Source of the DNA: Chondrus crispus
Lineage: Eukaryota > Rhodophyta > Florideophyceae > Gigartinales > Gigartinaceae
DNA: 64,000 nucleotides
Direction: 5' to 3'
Assembly: GCF_000350225.1 (NCBI RefSeq)
Contig: NW_005178929.1
Span: 124,001-188,000, forward strand
The stretch's first letter is position 1. Each line of letters starts with the position of its first letter. The translations under genes and the position numbers were made by a program. Shown piece by piece: positions 30,327 through 40,207 of the stretch. Under the pieces are notes generated by a model that searched no databases, was not told the DNA's origin, and saw only the letters and a list, made by a program, of their open reading frames with translations.

Positions 30327-33300
30327 TCAGGCAACGGCATCCAGAGACGTACTTGCAGATGCGCTCTCGGTTTGCGACGGCGTGTTCTCCATTGCCATAT
30401 CGGCGGCCGTACTCCATGCGGCCACTACCGCTTCGGGAAGATCTTCTTCCTTCGTCCATCGAGGGGAGCTTCGGCCACCAAGTTGTACCTGGAAAAGGCG
30501 GGTCTTCTCACCGCTGTCTGAGACCGCCTCCTTCACGCTCTTTATTTTACGCAAGAGCCGCAAGCTGTCAGGAAAAACCCCGTCCCTTGGGTCTCCGGTC
30601 TCCTTCGCTGCTATGTTTATCCTCCTTAAGCGGTTCGCATGCACGCATGCGGTTCGATTGCCTTGCTCAGAAATCACCAGGTAGCCGGTAGGGGATAATT
30701 TCTCCTGCACCACATAAGGTCCGATCCACGGCGGTGCGAGCTTACTCCCCTCAAGTGCGGCCAGGTCCGGTGTCCACACGAGTACACGGTCACCCACAGC
30801 GAAGCTCGTACCCTTTATAGCTGCATTGTAGAGAAGAGCAGCACGTTCCCTCTCAGCCTTTCCTCGACGCAGCAGCGACTCATGTAGACCCCTGAGGTGA
30901 GACCGGAGGTCGTACGGCTCCCCCGAAATTCGGTCTAACTCTCCGGGTCCCCACGCCATAAATGGCTCGATGCCGAACATGGCCTCATACGGGCTCATTC
31001 CTGTCGCGCGACTCCTGCCGGAGTTATATCTGAAACACGCGAGCGACACGTGGTTGTCCCAATCGTCTTGCCCGGTGCTTACGAAACACGCCAGGTCCTG
31101 GGCAAGTGTGCGGTTGAACCTTTCAACGCACCCGTTGGTCTGCGAGTGGAATGCAGACGTCGTAACCCTTCTCACACCAAGGGCGTCCGACATCCCTGAC
31201 ACCACTTTCCCGATAAAATTGGGCCCCCGGTCCGAAAGTAGGCATTCCATCGGACCAAAGATAGAAACCCATTCCCCCACTATTGCGGCTGCGATTGTCT
31301 CGGCCTTCTCGTCGGGAATCGCCACCGCCCGCGCGAAGCGTGTGAACGTGTCTACGAGGACGAGTATCTTGACATTCCCTCTCGAAGTCCTTGGTGTGAC
31401 CGTCTGCACATCCACGGCGACTTGCGAAAATCTGCGTAAAGGGTGATACACCTGCATAGGTGCGTTGCGTGTGGGCCTCGGAGCCTTCACGCCCGCGCAT
31501 GCAACACATTCCCTTACTCTCGCTTGGGCGTCTTCCCTCCAGCCAGGCCACCAAAATTGGCCTGCAATCCTCTCCTGCGTACGACGAACGCCGTAGTGCC
31601 CGCAAAGTCGGGAACCATGAGCGAAGCTCAAAACTGAAGGGACAAGCGAGCGGGGGATGATAATCTGACAATTTCGACGACTGCTCTTGCGGAGAAGGCC
31701 TTGACGGTCGATGACGAATTTCCCCCCTTCTTCACTCCGTGCGTGTTCCAGTTCCTCAGCACATTCTCTTCCTTGCGCCGCGCGTAGCTCCTTTGTGGAC
31801 GGTCCGCCTACAAGGGCCTGAGCCGATCCGGGCTCTTCGATGGCCCCCGCAGTCTCCTCCACGTCCACTGACCGCCCGATCACCCCGAAGCATCGCTGGC
31901 ACATCGGCTTCTCCACGGCGTCCCTGCTCAGGGCGTCGGGTACCACCATCGAAGCGCCGGGGGTGTACTTGACGGAGAATTCGAATTCTTGGACTTCGAC
32001 CATCCATCGGGCGAGCCTACCCCTCGGCTCCTTCAGGCTCATTAACCACTTTAGAGAAAGATGGTCCGTCTCAACAACCAGGCCTGGCTCTCCATGAAGG
32101 TAGCATCTCCACTTCCTAAGCGCATGCACAATCGCGAGGCATTCTCGCTCCGTCACCGTGTACCGAACCTCTGCGTCTGTCATCTTGCGGCTTGTGAAGG
32201 CCACCGGTCTCCAACTGCTGGCGTCGGACTCCTGTAGGAGCACACCTCCAATCCCGTACCCGCTTGCGTCCGTCAGCAGCCTCTTCGGGGCGCCTCTCCG
32301 CGGAGGGACCAGAAAGTCCGGGTGGCTCAGGGCACCCTTGATGTGCCTCCAAGCTTCGGTTTGTGCGTCGCCCCACCGCGAGCTCCAATCCGAAATTATG
32401 AGCTTTTTCCCAGGGGGCTTGCGCTTGTTGAAGCCTGTACCCCTGAGGACCGCATAAAGGGGTCTGGCGACATCGGCGAAATGGTCGACAAACCCTGCGA
32501 AGTAGTTTGCCAACCCCAAAAATCGCATGAGGTCCTCGCCATTTTGCGGTTGCCGTAGATCCCGGATGCCCTGCACATGCAGGTCAGAGGGCTTCATCCC
32601 CTGCCTTCCGATCCGATGTCCCAGCACCTCCACTTCCTGTACCCCAAACGCACACTTAGAAAACTTTAGCCGCGCCCCTGCCGCCAGAAACGTGTCAAGC
32701 ACTGATTGTAAGCTCTCGAGGTGTTCCTGCGCCGTCTGCGTTCCCATACTGATATCATCCATGAAAGCCCAGACATCCCTGCCCTTCCGACTTCCCAAGA
32801 TGGAATTCACCACTCGCTGGAACACCGCGGGTGAGTTCTTGAGTCCTTGCGGGAGGCGTACATACCTAAGTAGACCGATGACGGTCCGTATAGCGGTGTA
32901 GTCCCGAGATTCTTCCGCCAGGCTAACCTGAAAAAATCCATCCTTCAGGTCAAACGTTGAGAAGACGCGCTTGCTGCCCATCCAATCCAAAGTACAGCGT
33001 ACGTCCTCCATGGGGTATGAATCCCCAACTGTAGCCGCGTTTAGGCCTCGAAAATCAGAAGTGACTCTCGTAGAACCGTCCTTTTTTCGGACGAACACAT
33101 TACATGCTGCCCAGGGAGAAGACGCGTGCTCCACCACTCCCATCTTGAGGAGCCTCTGCATTGCTGTCCGCTCCAACTCGTCCTCCTTCGGAGATCTGCG
33201 TCGGACCGGGGAGCACACGGGCTTGGCGCCTTCCATCAATGTGATGGTGTGTTGCACTCCTCGGATGTGTCCCAGGCCTTTGAAAACCTGGCGCCGTGTC

Positions 33301-33596
33301 CATAAAATCTGTCGAAGCCTCCTTTGCAAAGACATCTCTGGATGAAAATGAGACAGGTCTAACTCCCGAATTGCGTCATCCACATCCACATCGCCCCTGC
33401 TGTCTCGAGATCCAGCCGGATTTCCCGCCACCGTGACACTTTCCCTTCCAGCCGCCGCCCTTCCGCCTTGATTTTGCCTCTCATGGTACCGAGGTTGAGG
33501 ATTAGGCCGTGCCTTTTCCAAAATTGACTCCCGAGTAGTAGTTTGGAAGGCAAACGCGATGCAACTCGTACTGACTCCGAAAAAAATCCTCCCCAA
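30327..33596 (-). CDS. Pol: reverse transcriptase, RNase H, integrase, chromodomain-like end
   Basis: 1089-residue open frame. Reverse transcriptase: VTSDFRGLNAAT, FSTFDLKDGFFQV, LPQGLKNSPAVFQRVV and a catalytic box FMDD (AFMDDISMG) where most gypsy elements have YxDD. RNase H: LLTDASGYGIGGVL, TVTERECLAIVHAL and VETDHLSLKWL. Integrase: HHCC finger (HGSRLCGHYGV...CVACAGVKAP), then DDE core (VAVDVQTVTP, LLSDRGPNFIG, HSQTNGCVERFNRTL). Near the C-terminus FQVQLGGRSSPRWTKEEDL resembles a divergent chromodomain, which in chromoviruses steers integration to marked chromatin. Product is cut from a larger polyprotein in the particle. Confidence 0.93.
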   Translation of the reverse strand: MGRIFFGVSTSCIAFAFQTTTRESILEKARPNPQPRYHERQNQGGRAAAGRESVTVAGNPAGSRDSRGDVDVDDAIRELDLSHFHPEMSLQRRLRQILWTRRQVFKGLGHIRGVQHTITLMEGAKPVCSPVRRRSPKEDELERTAMQRLLKMGVVEHASSPWAACNVFVRKKDGSTRVTSDFRGLNAATVGDSYPMEDVRCTLDWMGSKRVFSTFDLKDGFFQVSLAEESRDYTAIRTVIGLLRYVRLPQGLKNSPAVFQRVVNSILGSRKGRDVWAFMDDISMGTQTAQEHLESLQSVLDTFLAAGARLKFSKCAFGVQEVEVLGHRIGRQGMKPSDLHVQGIRDLRQPQNGEDLMRFLGLANYFAGFVDHFADVARPLYAVLRGTGFNKRKPPGKKLIISDWSSRWGDAQTEAWRHIKGALSHPDFLVPPRRGAPKRLLTDASGYGIGGVLLQESDASSWRPVAFTSRKMTDAEVRYTVTERECLAIVHALRKWRCYLHGEPGLVVETDHLSLKWLMSLKEPRGRLARWMVEVQEFEFSVKYTPGASMVVPDALSRDAVEKPMCQRCFGVIGRSVDVEETAGAIEEPGSAQALVGGPSTKELRAAQGRECAEELEHARSEEGGKFVIDRQGLLRKSSRRNCQIIIPRSLVPSVLSFAHGSRLCGHYGVRRTQERIAGQFWWPGWREDAQARVRECVACAGVKAPRPTRNAPMQVYHPLRRFSQVAVDVQTVTPRTSRGNVKILVLVDTFTRFARAVAIPDEKAETIAAAIVGEWVSIFGPMECLLSDRGPNFIGKVVSGMSDALGVRRVTTSAFHSQTNGCVERFNRTLAQDLACFVSTGQDDWDNHVSLACFRYNSGRSRATGMSPYEAMFGIEPFMAWGPGELDRISGEPYDLRSHLRGLHESLLRRGKAERERAALLYNAAIKGTSFAVGDRVLVWTPDLAALEGSKLAPPWIGPYVVQEKLSPTGYLVISEQGNRTACVHANRLRRINIAAKETGDPRDGVFPDSLRLLRKIKSVKEAVSDSGEKTRLFQVQLGGRSSPRWTKEEDLPEAVVAAWSTAADMAMENTPSQTESASASTSLDAVA

Positions 33597-33853
33597 AGTC
33601 TGAAACGCAGCGTTCCCCTTCCACAGACGCCCATTTCATTCCCATCTGCTGTCACAGCACGGGAACAATCTGTCATCCATACTCCGCCGTGGTCCTCGAA
33701 CCACCTCCGGTCGACCCACACGGACCGCGCCCCGGTATCCAGAGGAACCCAGAGGGCTTCGTCACCGACATCTACCTGTACGGCGACATCTTCGCGACCA
33801 CCGGGATCATCGTCAGCGCAGCGACATACAGGCTCCGCGCCCGCTAGCGGCAC
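33359..33853 (-). CDS. Aspartic protease of the young gypsy element
   Basis: Open frame lying between gag and pol and overlapping the start of pol in a different phase. VPLDTGARSVWVD is the catalytic DTG motif. LPSKLLLGSQFWKRHGLIL is the second conserved block of retropepsins. It cleaves the Gag-Pol polyprotein. In this family such frames are normally reached by programmed -1 frameshifting from gag and again into pol, and the three phases here agree with that. Confidence 0.82.
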   Translation of the reverse strand: MPLAGAEPVCRCADDDPGGREDVAVQVDVGDEALWVPLDTGARSVWVDRRWFEDHGGVWMTDCSRAVTADGNEMGVCGRGTLRFRLWGGFFSESVRVASRLPSKLLLGSQFWKRHGLILNLGTMRGKIKAEGRRLEGKVSRWREIRLDLETAGAMWMWMTQFGS

Positions 33854-33870
33854 CGCCGTGCCACTAGTCG

Positions 33871-35124
33871 CTAGTTCCGGTTGGGCAGTTGCGCCTCGCG
33901 ACCCAAGGCGCTCGCCCTCCCTTTCCCCATGGTCGGCACTTCCTTGCTCCGTGACCGGAGAATTTTCTCAGGACAGTCTGCCGCAAGGTGTCCCTTGATG
34001 CCACAGCGGTAACATTTCGCTGTCTCGATCCAGTCTCCTGGTGACCCTCCCTTGACCTGCCCACCAATCGGAGCTGCCGTCCCGCGGTCCGCGTCTGCCG
34101 GCCTTTCGGAAGTTTGCTGTACGCGCTCATGTCGGAACCGCGTTCGATTAATTTCGGATGCTCTTGCTAGCGTCATCATGGAAACACGGGATGTGACTTC
34201 GTCAAATGTTCCCGGAATAGACAATGCCAAATTGCGCATATTTGCGGGTAGTGACTGTACGAAGCGATCCAGCATGATCTCATCGGAGATCGTGTTGGGG
34301 AGCATCAGGGCTGATGCTCGCACACGGCCAGCAAAATCACTAACCGTCTCCTTGCCTTTCTGCCAACTGACAGTATCGAACTGTAGACGGAGAGCCCTTC
34401 TATGGCCTGCATTGCATAGTCGCGGACCTAGTTCCTGCCACAGCTCTTCTGCCGTAGATTCCAAGTTTTCCGCAGCGACTGATTCGTAGATTGCCAAAGC
34501 GCTTCCTGAAAAAGCACAAGGGAGAAGGCGGCGATGGTCTCCGGCCATGACTGGGAAATCATGACAGAGCCGGTTCCACGCCTTTTGTGCGGCAAAAAAA
34601 TTGCCGTCGCCGGGCTTATCAATTCGAACTGGTTCCATCGCACTAGAGTAAATCTTGAAGGCTGCATGGGGCTGCAGAACATTTCGATTGTTCTGTTCGA
34701 CCTGTCGTGCCTGTGTGAGCTCAACAGATTGGTTGAAGCCACATTCCTCATCGGGTTCCTTTTCGAAAATTGCACCCTTCTTGACTGTGCTTCTGTCAAG
34801 TCGCATACATGTCTCGACTGCGACGCTGAGGTCGGTCACGGAGTCTCCGACCTGTACCACAGCGGCTGTGTTTCGGCTCAAGTGCTCCAGTATCTTGCCC
34901 ATGACGTCCTTGACCAAGGCCAAGGCCTGAAGCAATATTTCATTTTGATTCGGATCAGCTCGGAGAACGCTTTGCCGTGTTGCGGCTGTGGCGGGTCCCG
35001 CAGGAGTTACTGGGCTGATAGCTTCTGCCACTGATGGGCGCTCGTCCGCACCAATGCCCCAACGTTCGGGTTCGGGATTGTGGTTTCCGTCCGGACTCAT
35101 GTCGGCCCTTTGTCCAGAATCCAT
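33871..35124 (-). CDS. Gag of the young gypsy element
   Basis: 417-residue open frame from an ATG at 35124. A helical coiled region opens (LLQALALVKDVMGKILEHLS). The capsid-type domain follows (ESTAEELWQELGPRL, KGKETVSDFAGRVRASAL, LDRFVQSLPANMRNLALS), typical of gypsy Gag. A CCHC zinc knuckle (CYRCGIKGHLAADCPEK) near the C-terminus binds the packaged RNA. Lies directly inside the 5' LTR. Confidence 0.92.
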   Translation of the reverse strand: MDSGQRADMSPDGNHNPEPERWGIGADERPSVAEAISPVTPAGPATAATRQSVLRADPNQNEILLQALALVKDVMGKILEHLSRNTAAVVQVGDSVTDLSVAVETCMRLDRSTVKKGAIFEKEPDEECGFNQSVELTQARQVEQNNRNVLQPHAAFKIYSSAMEPVRIDKPGDGNFFAAQKAWNRLCHDFPVMAGDHRRLLPCAFSGSALAIYESVAAENLESTAEELWQELGPRLCNAGHRRALRLQFDTVSWQKGKETVSDFAGRVRASALMLPNTISDEIMLDRFVQSLPANMRNLALSIPGTFDEVTSRVSMMTLARASEINRTRFRHERVQQTSERPADADRGTAAPIGGQVKGGSPGDWIETAKCYRCGIKGHLAADCPEKILRSRSKEVPTMGKGRASALGREAQLPNRN

Positions 35125-35179
35125 TTCCGACGCAAGTTTCTCGTTCGTTGCTCGGTTGACTGCACTTACAAATTTGTAA

Positions 35180-35670
35180 TGTTGTGCCCGGTTCCTTGGG
35201 CACCGTCAAATCAAGTTTTATTTGCTGGCCAGAGGCTGTTGGCGGGAATCCACCCGGTGCAAGCCTCCGCTCGTCGAGAATCCACTCGACTTCTCAGGAA
35301 TCCACCTGATCTCGGCCTCTCCAATTCCCTTGATGCCCTCCTCCCTTTTTTCCTCCCCCCTGCCGCCGCGGGTTCCTTTTATGCTACCTACTCTGCGCCC
35401 TCTCGCCACCTCGAGCGCTCGGAACGCTGTCTCCCCCGCTCCGTCTCCCATCCCCCGCGACCCCCTGGCCCCACACATGACCCCCCTGCGCCCCTTTTCC
35501 CCTTCGCACAGTCCCCGCCCTTTCTCTTCGCGTCCTCCCCGCGGCTCCGCTCCCTACTTCCAGGCGCAATTCTCCCGTTGGCCGGTGCTCATCCGTGACC
35601 ACGCTTATTTCCTTTCGCAGGCATTGCCGCCCTTTCAGAGAGCTTCCCACACGTGTAATGAAGCGCAACA
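35180..35670 (-). repeat. 5' LTR of the young gypsy element
   Basis: Direct repeat of 29765-30255, nearly identical. Flanked outside by GTAC (35671-35674). It should hold the promoter for the minus-strand transcript. Confidence 0.93.
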
Positions 35671-36361
35671 GTACAGTACTTTGGATTGTTGTGTTCGGTG
35701 AATTGCTACGTGGTTGGCTTACAGTAACGCGATCCACATATTGGGAAGCGAGTAACGAACGGACAAGTCAGAGAAGCCTGCTCAAGTTGATTTCAACAGA
35801 AAAAGGCAATTTGCCCCCTCCTATTCTTTCTCTGTCCCAACACAAAAACATGCCAAAACACAGGCGACCTGCCTTCCAACTCTACGCGCATCCACATCGA
35901 GTTGCCCGCCTCACTAACTTCTCTAACTCTTCCACTCTCACTGTATTGTGAGCTGCAGAGGTCTTTTCTAACGCCGGGCACGTGCTATATATCTGGAAGG
36001 TCAAGTCACCCTTGCAACTTGTACTTCTCAATCTGATTTGCGTATTTTCCTTTCGCGATTGATACTGTTGCCTGGACAGGACGATCGCTCCTTGCACCGC
36101 AAGGAGCTGCACCTATAGCTCGATACTGTACATCATATATCGCCATCGACCCTGCTCTTTCTCATTCGGATACCGTGAAGGTTCTGGTGCTCTGCGGGAG
36201 CCCGGAAAGTTGGAAACGCCAAGCTGCTCTCAGTTCTATATCAACATCGCGAGCTTTGCGCTGGAGGAGGTGTCGCGGTCTGTCCCTCAGCTCGCCGGTC
36301 TTAACGCGTGCCTTGCGGAGGCAGCAAGTGTCTATTGCCACCGTTAGGTAAGGCGTTCAGT
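35671..36361. promoter_or_regulatory. Upstream region of the kinase gene
   Basis: Non-coding. Three TACAGTA/TACTGTA words (35672, 35730, 36125). The promoter of the kinase should lie here, but I see no clear core element. Insertion of the gypsy element about 690 bp upstream of the start codon may have displaced more distal sequence. Confidence 0.4.
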
Positions 36362-37810
36362 ATGCCAGAGCACTACGAAAAGAATGAATGCATTGGAAAA
36401 GGCTCTTTCGGGGAGGTATTTAAGGGCAAGGAGATTGCTACCGGAAGAAAAGTTGCGCTAAAACTCGTTGACTTGGAAAAGGCCGACGAGGAAATCGACG
36501 TGATTCAACGAGAAATTAAGGTCATGAGTCAAATATCAAACCCGTACGTCGTGCAGTATTACTCTTCTCTTATGAAGGGATCTACCCTTTGGATTGCTAT
36601 GGAGTACATGGCGGCCGGGTCTTTGAAGGAATTGCTGGATGTCGTCGGGCCTTTTCCAGAAGAATCAATCGCTACCGTTCTGAAAGCCCTGTTCAAAGGA
36701 CTAGATTACGTTCACAAAGGGCACAAGTTGCATCGCGACATAAAGGCGGCCAATATACTTCTCTCTGAGAACGGAGACGTAAAGCTTGCCGATTTCGGCG
36801 TTGCCGGACAAATGACAGGGACCGTCCGACAACGAAATACCTTTGTCGGGTCGCCCTTTTGGATGGCACCAGAGGTAATACAGGAGAGTTTGTATGACGA
36901 GAAAGCCGATATCTGGTCAGCTGGCATCACCGGGATGGAACTCGCAAATGGGATCCCACCGTATGCCACAGAGCACCCATATCGCGCCTTATTTCTAATC
37001 CCGAAGAGCGAACCACCTCGGCTTGATGGGCACCAGTTTTCGCGGTCTTGCAAAGACTTTATATCATTGTGTCTAAAGAAGAACCCAGTAGAGCGACCAA
37101 GTGCGGATCAATTGTTGGGGCATCCGTTCTTGAGAAAAGCCAGGACGTCGTCAATAAAGGAGCTTCTAAAGAAGAAGCATCAAGCGACTAGTGTAGAACA
37201 GACCGAGAAGGTAATACTTGGTGGCAACTCAATTGGATCATCTAATGGAACGTTTCGGCGGCGTGGCTCAGGGGCGAATTCTTCGGTAGACGCACAAGAG
37301 AATCCGCGGTTATGGGAATTTGACTTCGGGTCTCTGAACGACTCCCAAACAGACGGTAAGGACAGCGAGAAAGCCCCACAAGAAACCTCGGGGAATTCAG
37401 AAACGAAACAAACGGAGGGAAACGTAGAGCAGGTCACTCCAATACCGGGCAGCAGTGATGAAAACGGGGAACAAGATGAAAGCAGGAAACCGCGAGAATA
37501 TGTTAATACGAACGGCGAAGTACCTGCCCAACCTCCGATTGCACCAGAAAATGAGGTTTTATCGCAGCTAATCTTACCAGTGATTTCACAAATTCGGGCA
37601 GATGTGGGTACAACCGGGTTGTACAACCAGTCTCTCATGGCAAGTTTAGGGGCACTAGAGGTAGCTTTCGTAGACGCAGAAAGCGCCAGACCTGGTGTGT
37701 CTACTGCTTTGTTCGAGTCTTTGCTTGTAGAGGGACTGAAATCGCCATCACCGAAGATTCGAGCTTTGTTATTGAAATGCTTCCAAGCGAATGGAACTAA
37801 GAAAGTGTAG
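36362..37810 (+). CDS. GCKIII/MST-type Ste20 serine/threonine kinase
   Basis: 482 residues from the ATG at 36362. The frame opens further upstream with a GTG at 36308, but the methionine directly before YEKNECIGKG gives the usual family start. Kinase domain ~6-257: glycine loop GKGSFGEV, Lys34 in VALK, HRDIKAAN with Asp126, DFG with Asp144, activation loop NTFVGSPFWMAPEV with phosphorylatable Thr160. This resembles MST3/MST4/STK25 and fungal Sps1/Kic1. The C-terminal ~220 residues are acidic and Ser-rich, then helical (SQLILPVISQI...SALFESLLVEGL), possibly a dimerisation or scaffold-binding tail as in GCKIII proteins. Likely cytosolic, acting in polarity, stress or cytokinesis signalling. Intron-free with all catalytic residues present. 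Confidence 0.93.
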   Translation: MPEHYEKNECIGKGSFGEVFKGKEIATGRKVALKLVDLEKADEEIDVIQREIKVMSQISNPYVVQYYSSLMKGSTLWIAMEYMAAGSLKELLDVVGPFPEESIATVLKALFKGLDYVHKGHKLHRDIKAANILLSENGDVKLADFGVAGQMTGTVRQRNTFVGSPFWMAPEVIQESLYDEKADIWSAGITGMELANGIPPYATEHPYRALFLIPKSEPPRLDGHQFSRSCKDFISLCLKKNPVERPSADQLLGHPFLRKARTSSIKELLKKKHQATSVEQTEKVILGGNSIGSSNGTFRRRGSGANSSVDAQENPRLWEFDFGSLNDSQTDGKDSEKAPQETSGNSETKQTEGNVEQVTPIPGSSDENGEQDESRKPREYVNTNGEVPAQPPIAPENEVLSQLILPVISQIRADVGTTGLYNQSLMASLGALEVAFVDAESARPGVSTALFESLLVEGLKSPSPKIRALLLKCFQANGTKKV

Positions 37811-38988
37811 ATAGACCCCCTAGATACCTCGTGTTGGTAGTAAATTGAATCGGAGTTTTCGTTCCGCGTCTGCGTTCAATGCCTGGAACAGTTGCTTTGA
37901 CATGGTAGACATGGCCATGTGAGTAGTTGACCAGAGTCCGACCGCTACTGACAAGGCAGCACCTAAGTTTTAAGGCCAACAGCGGATTCGGGCGTGCGCG
38001 TGACTGACCGAAAACCTACAAGGACTGCTGGAAGAGGACACATCTACAAGCGTCAAAAAGCACGGACGGTGCTCTACAGAGGTGTGTTTGAATCAATACA
38101 CACCCGATAAGAAGTGTTCCAAGGACCTTGCGACGCCACCTGTGAAGCCATGAGAACAGAGGGCTGGAGGCGGTCCGCACCCGATATCCTCGGCAAAGGC
38201 GCAGTGTACCACCAGGGCGAGCGACATCCCATCGACTGCAGAAAGCAGGAGGTCAGTCAAGCTCTGCCTCGGCAGCACAGCACACAACCCGTTAATCTTC
38301 GACACAAAAAAATTCTCGACGAAGCTTTCATCCCGCCTCTGCAATGAGAAGCGGTAAACCACGCGCGATGCTTAGTGTCGGCGGTAACCTAGTCAGCTAT
38401 CTACGTGACGCATTGAAGACGAGAGCCGGCGGGCCTCGCGCCGCAGCCCGTCACTGATGAGGGGCAGCTGACGACGAGGCGCGCAGGCGCCGCTCATGGC
38501 CAAACGGTACCGTCATCGCCTCTGGGTCAAGAGAACGCTGGGGACCACGGCTGAGGCGGGACGTTGTTGGGAACTTAGCCGGCCAAATCCGTCGGGCGGG
38601 CGCCGACGTCGTCTTTATATAGTAAGAAGGGCAGGCTGTGGCTCAAATTGTGAACGGGATTTTGAGTACTGTACACGTGTCATGATCCTTCCAAATTTAA
38701 AAAACCGGCAGGAAAATCAAAATTCTGTAAACCCTAAATACTGTAACGCGGCGGGATACCAGTTGCGACGGCAACGGCAACCATTTACAGTAGGATAAGC
38801 GTGATGGTCGGTCCGAAACACTGAAGGGTCGGGGGACACCACATAGCGAAGCCCAAGGCATGAAGCTATTAACTCCTTTCATCCCAATGCCTGCAAATAT
38901 TGTTCGCCACATCAGAAAAAGTCAATGAAGATGAGCGCTAAATCGGTTGGTTCCGGCTCTGCGAGCCAGAATCAGGAGGGCTGGTACA
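37811..38988. other. Intergenic, no supported gene
   Basis: Open stretches at 38093-38362 (minus) and 38496-38798 (plus) lack protein character. TACTGTACACGTGTCATG near 38660 combines two words frequent in this genome. No terminator is identifiable. Confidence 0.45.
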
Positions 38989-39192
38989 ATGAAGGGCTTC
39001 TGTGAGCAGAAGATTGCATGCTTCTTTGTGCTTCTTTTGCTCTCAACGTCGAGCGAATGCGGGTTTCAATGTGCAGTATTGTACATGTACTGTACCACGA
39101 CGTCCCATCCGTTCATTAGAAACAATCAATGGCTCCTTGAAAAAGTTCCACGTGTAAGAAATACTGTATGCCAAAATGATAAATGCCCATAA
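38989..39192 (+). CDS. Possible small secreted Cys-rich peptide
   Basis: 67 codons from an ATG at 38989. The N-terminus has a charged start followed by a hydrophobic run (IACFFVLLLLSTSS) that looks like a signal peptide. The rest has several Cys and no known motif. A short frame like this can arise by chance; composition is the only support. Confidence 0.2.
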   Translation: MKGFCEQKIACFFVLLLLSTSSECGFQCAVLYMYCTTTSHPFIRNNQWLLEKVPRVRNTVCQNDKCP

Positions 39193-39534
39193 ACGTTCGC
39201 AGCGTGCATTTCGAAGGCGAAGCCTTCGTCAGATACTGTAGATGAAAAAAGGTACTTTTTTTAAAATTAATTCCCCTCGACGTGAATTCATGGGATGTTG
39301 GACAATAGTCGTCTCCTACACTTCAACACCATCCCGGGTCTCCAATTCTGTTTATTTGCAGACTCGCACCCTCACCACAACCCCCAGATTGCCCAGCATA
39401 TCCGGGACAACCTTTTCAAACGGCTGGAAGCTAGGACATGACTTGCTTCCCATCTTCGTAGCTTTTTCATCGCTCTCCCCGCCTTTGAAGTAGCAGCAGA
39501 GGACAAAACTACCACCACAGCAACTCATCGCGCT

Positions 39535-40207
39535 ATGTCTCCGGAAGCGCTATCTCGCTTTTTCCTGTGTATCGCCGTCATTCTTTGCACGCTGTCCTCT
39601 GGCGAAGAGACCTCGCGCGCCGCGACGTCCGCGGGAACAGACGGCGGTTCCCAGTCATCCTCTGACAAAGTCTTCCTCCGCTCGATTACGGCGCTGACTT
39701 TCTCCGAGAACGGCCGCACAAGCTCCCGCTCCGGGCCTGGTCGCTCCGAGCTTGCATGTGTCGGCGGTTCAGCGTCTGGCTTGTGGTTGTTCTCAAACTA
39801 CTTTCCACATCAAGTCCAATGTAAAAACATTGGATGGGATGGCGCAAGTATCCAGTGGGCTTGCGAGGGACACCTCGATGATTACGTCGAGTTTGGTCCC
39901 GATACACAAGTCAAATGTCAGCCGTATGACAGGGACAACGCTAGCGATGGCTACGTCCTGAGAGACAGCTGCAGGCTTGAATATACCCTCAACTTTTCAA
40001 CCTTTCATGTCTCCTTCGTTCACGTTGTTTATGGTACGTGTATTTATGGGCATGCCGCGCACGCTGCGATGCTTTATTATTTTTCTACTAACAAAGTCTT
40101 CGCTTGATTATCCGTTTTTGCCTGCGCGATGAGGAGCAGGTTCTATTCTCACCCTGGCGCTGCTGTGGTTCTATTATCAAACCAGGTTTTTCGTTCACAG
40201 ATTGTGA
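39535..40207 (+). CDS. SARAF: SARAF homologue (store-operated calcium entry regulator)
   Basis: Two exons, 39535-40033 and 40140-40207, giving about 188 residues. Residues 1-23 are a signal peptide (FFLCIAVILCTLSSG). The luminal domain matches SARAF/TMEM66 (DUF1183): KVFLRSITALTF, SELACVGGSASG, HQVQCKNIGWDGASIQWACE, VKCQPYDRDN and GYVLRDSCRLEYTLNF, with the conserved Cys present. The second exon codes a single membrane segment (SILTLALLWFYYQTRFFVHRL) before the stop. In animals SARAF sits in the ER membrane and damps STIM/Orai calcium entry; its role in algae is not known to me. It is shorter than animal SARAF, with a brief linker and almost no cytosolic tail. An extra missed exon is possible. 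Confidence 0.85.
40034..40139 (+). other. Intron of the SARAF-like gene
   Basis: 106-bp GT-AG intron with donor G|GTACGTG, perfect branch site TACTAAC at 40086-40092 and acceptor GAGCAG. Phase 1 on both sides (G|GT, Gly). Its removal joins the luminal domain to a clear transmembrane segment. Without removal the frame runs into low-quality sequence and stops at 40107. Confidence 0.75.

Larger units (their letters stand above)
29765..35670 (-). mobile_element. Ty3/gypsy retrotransposon, looks whole and very young
   Basis: Two 491-bp LTRs (29765-30255 and 35180-35670) differ at about two positions by eye. GTAC flanks both sides (29761-29764 and 35671-35674), a 4-bp target duplication. Inside, gag, protease and the polymerase (reverse transcriptase, RNase H, integrase) lie in three different frames on the minus strand, each open, with overlap of the kind used for programmed frameshifting. 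A chromodomain-like segment ends pol. No break is evident. It sits in the host gene island between the cupin region and the kinase gene. It differs from the chromovirus pair at 43-64 kb in LTR, protein sequence and lack of an antisense gene. Confidence 0.93.

Noticed and set aside
36308-36361. Upstream extension of the kinase frame
   Set aside because: It begins with GTG and adds 18 residues without similarity; the ATG at 36362 gives the normal family start.
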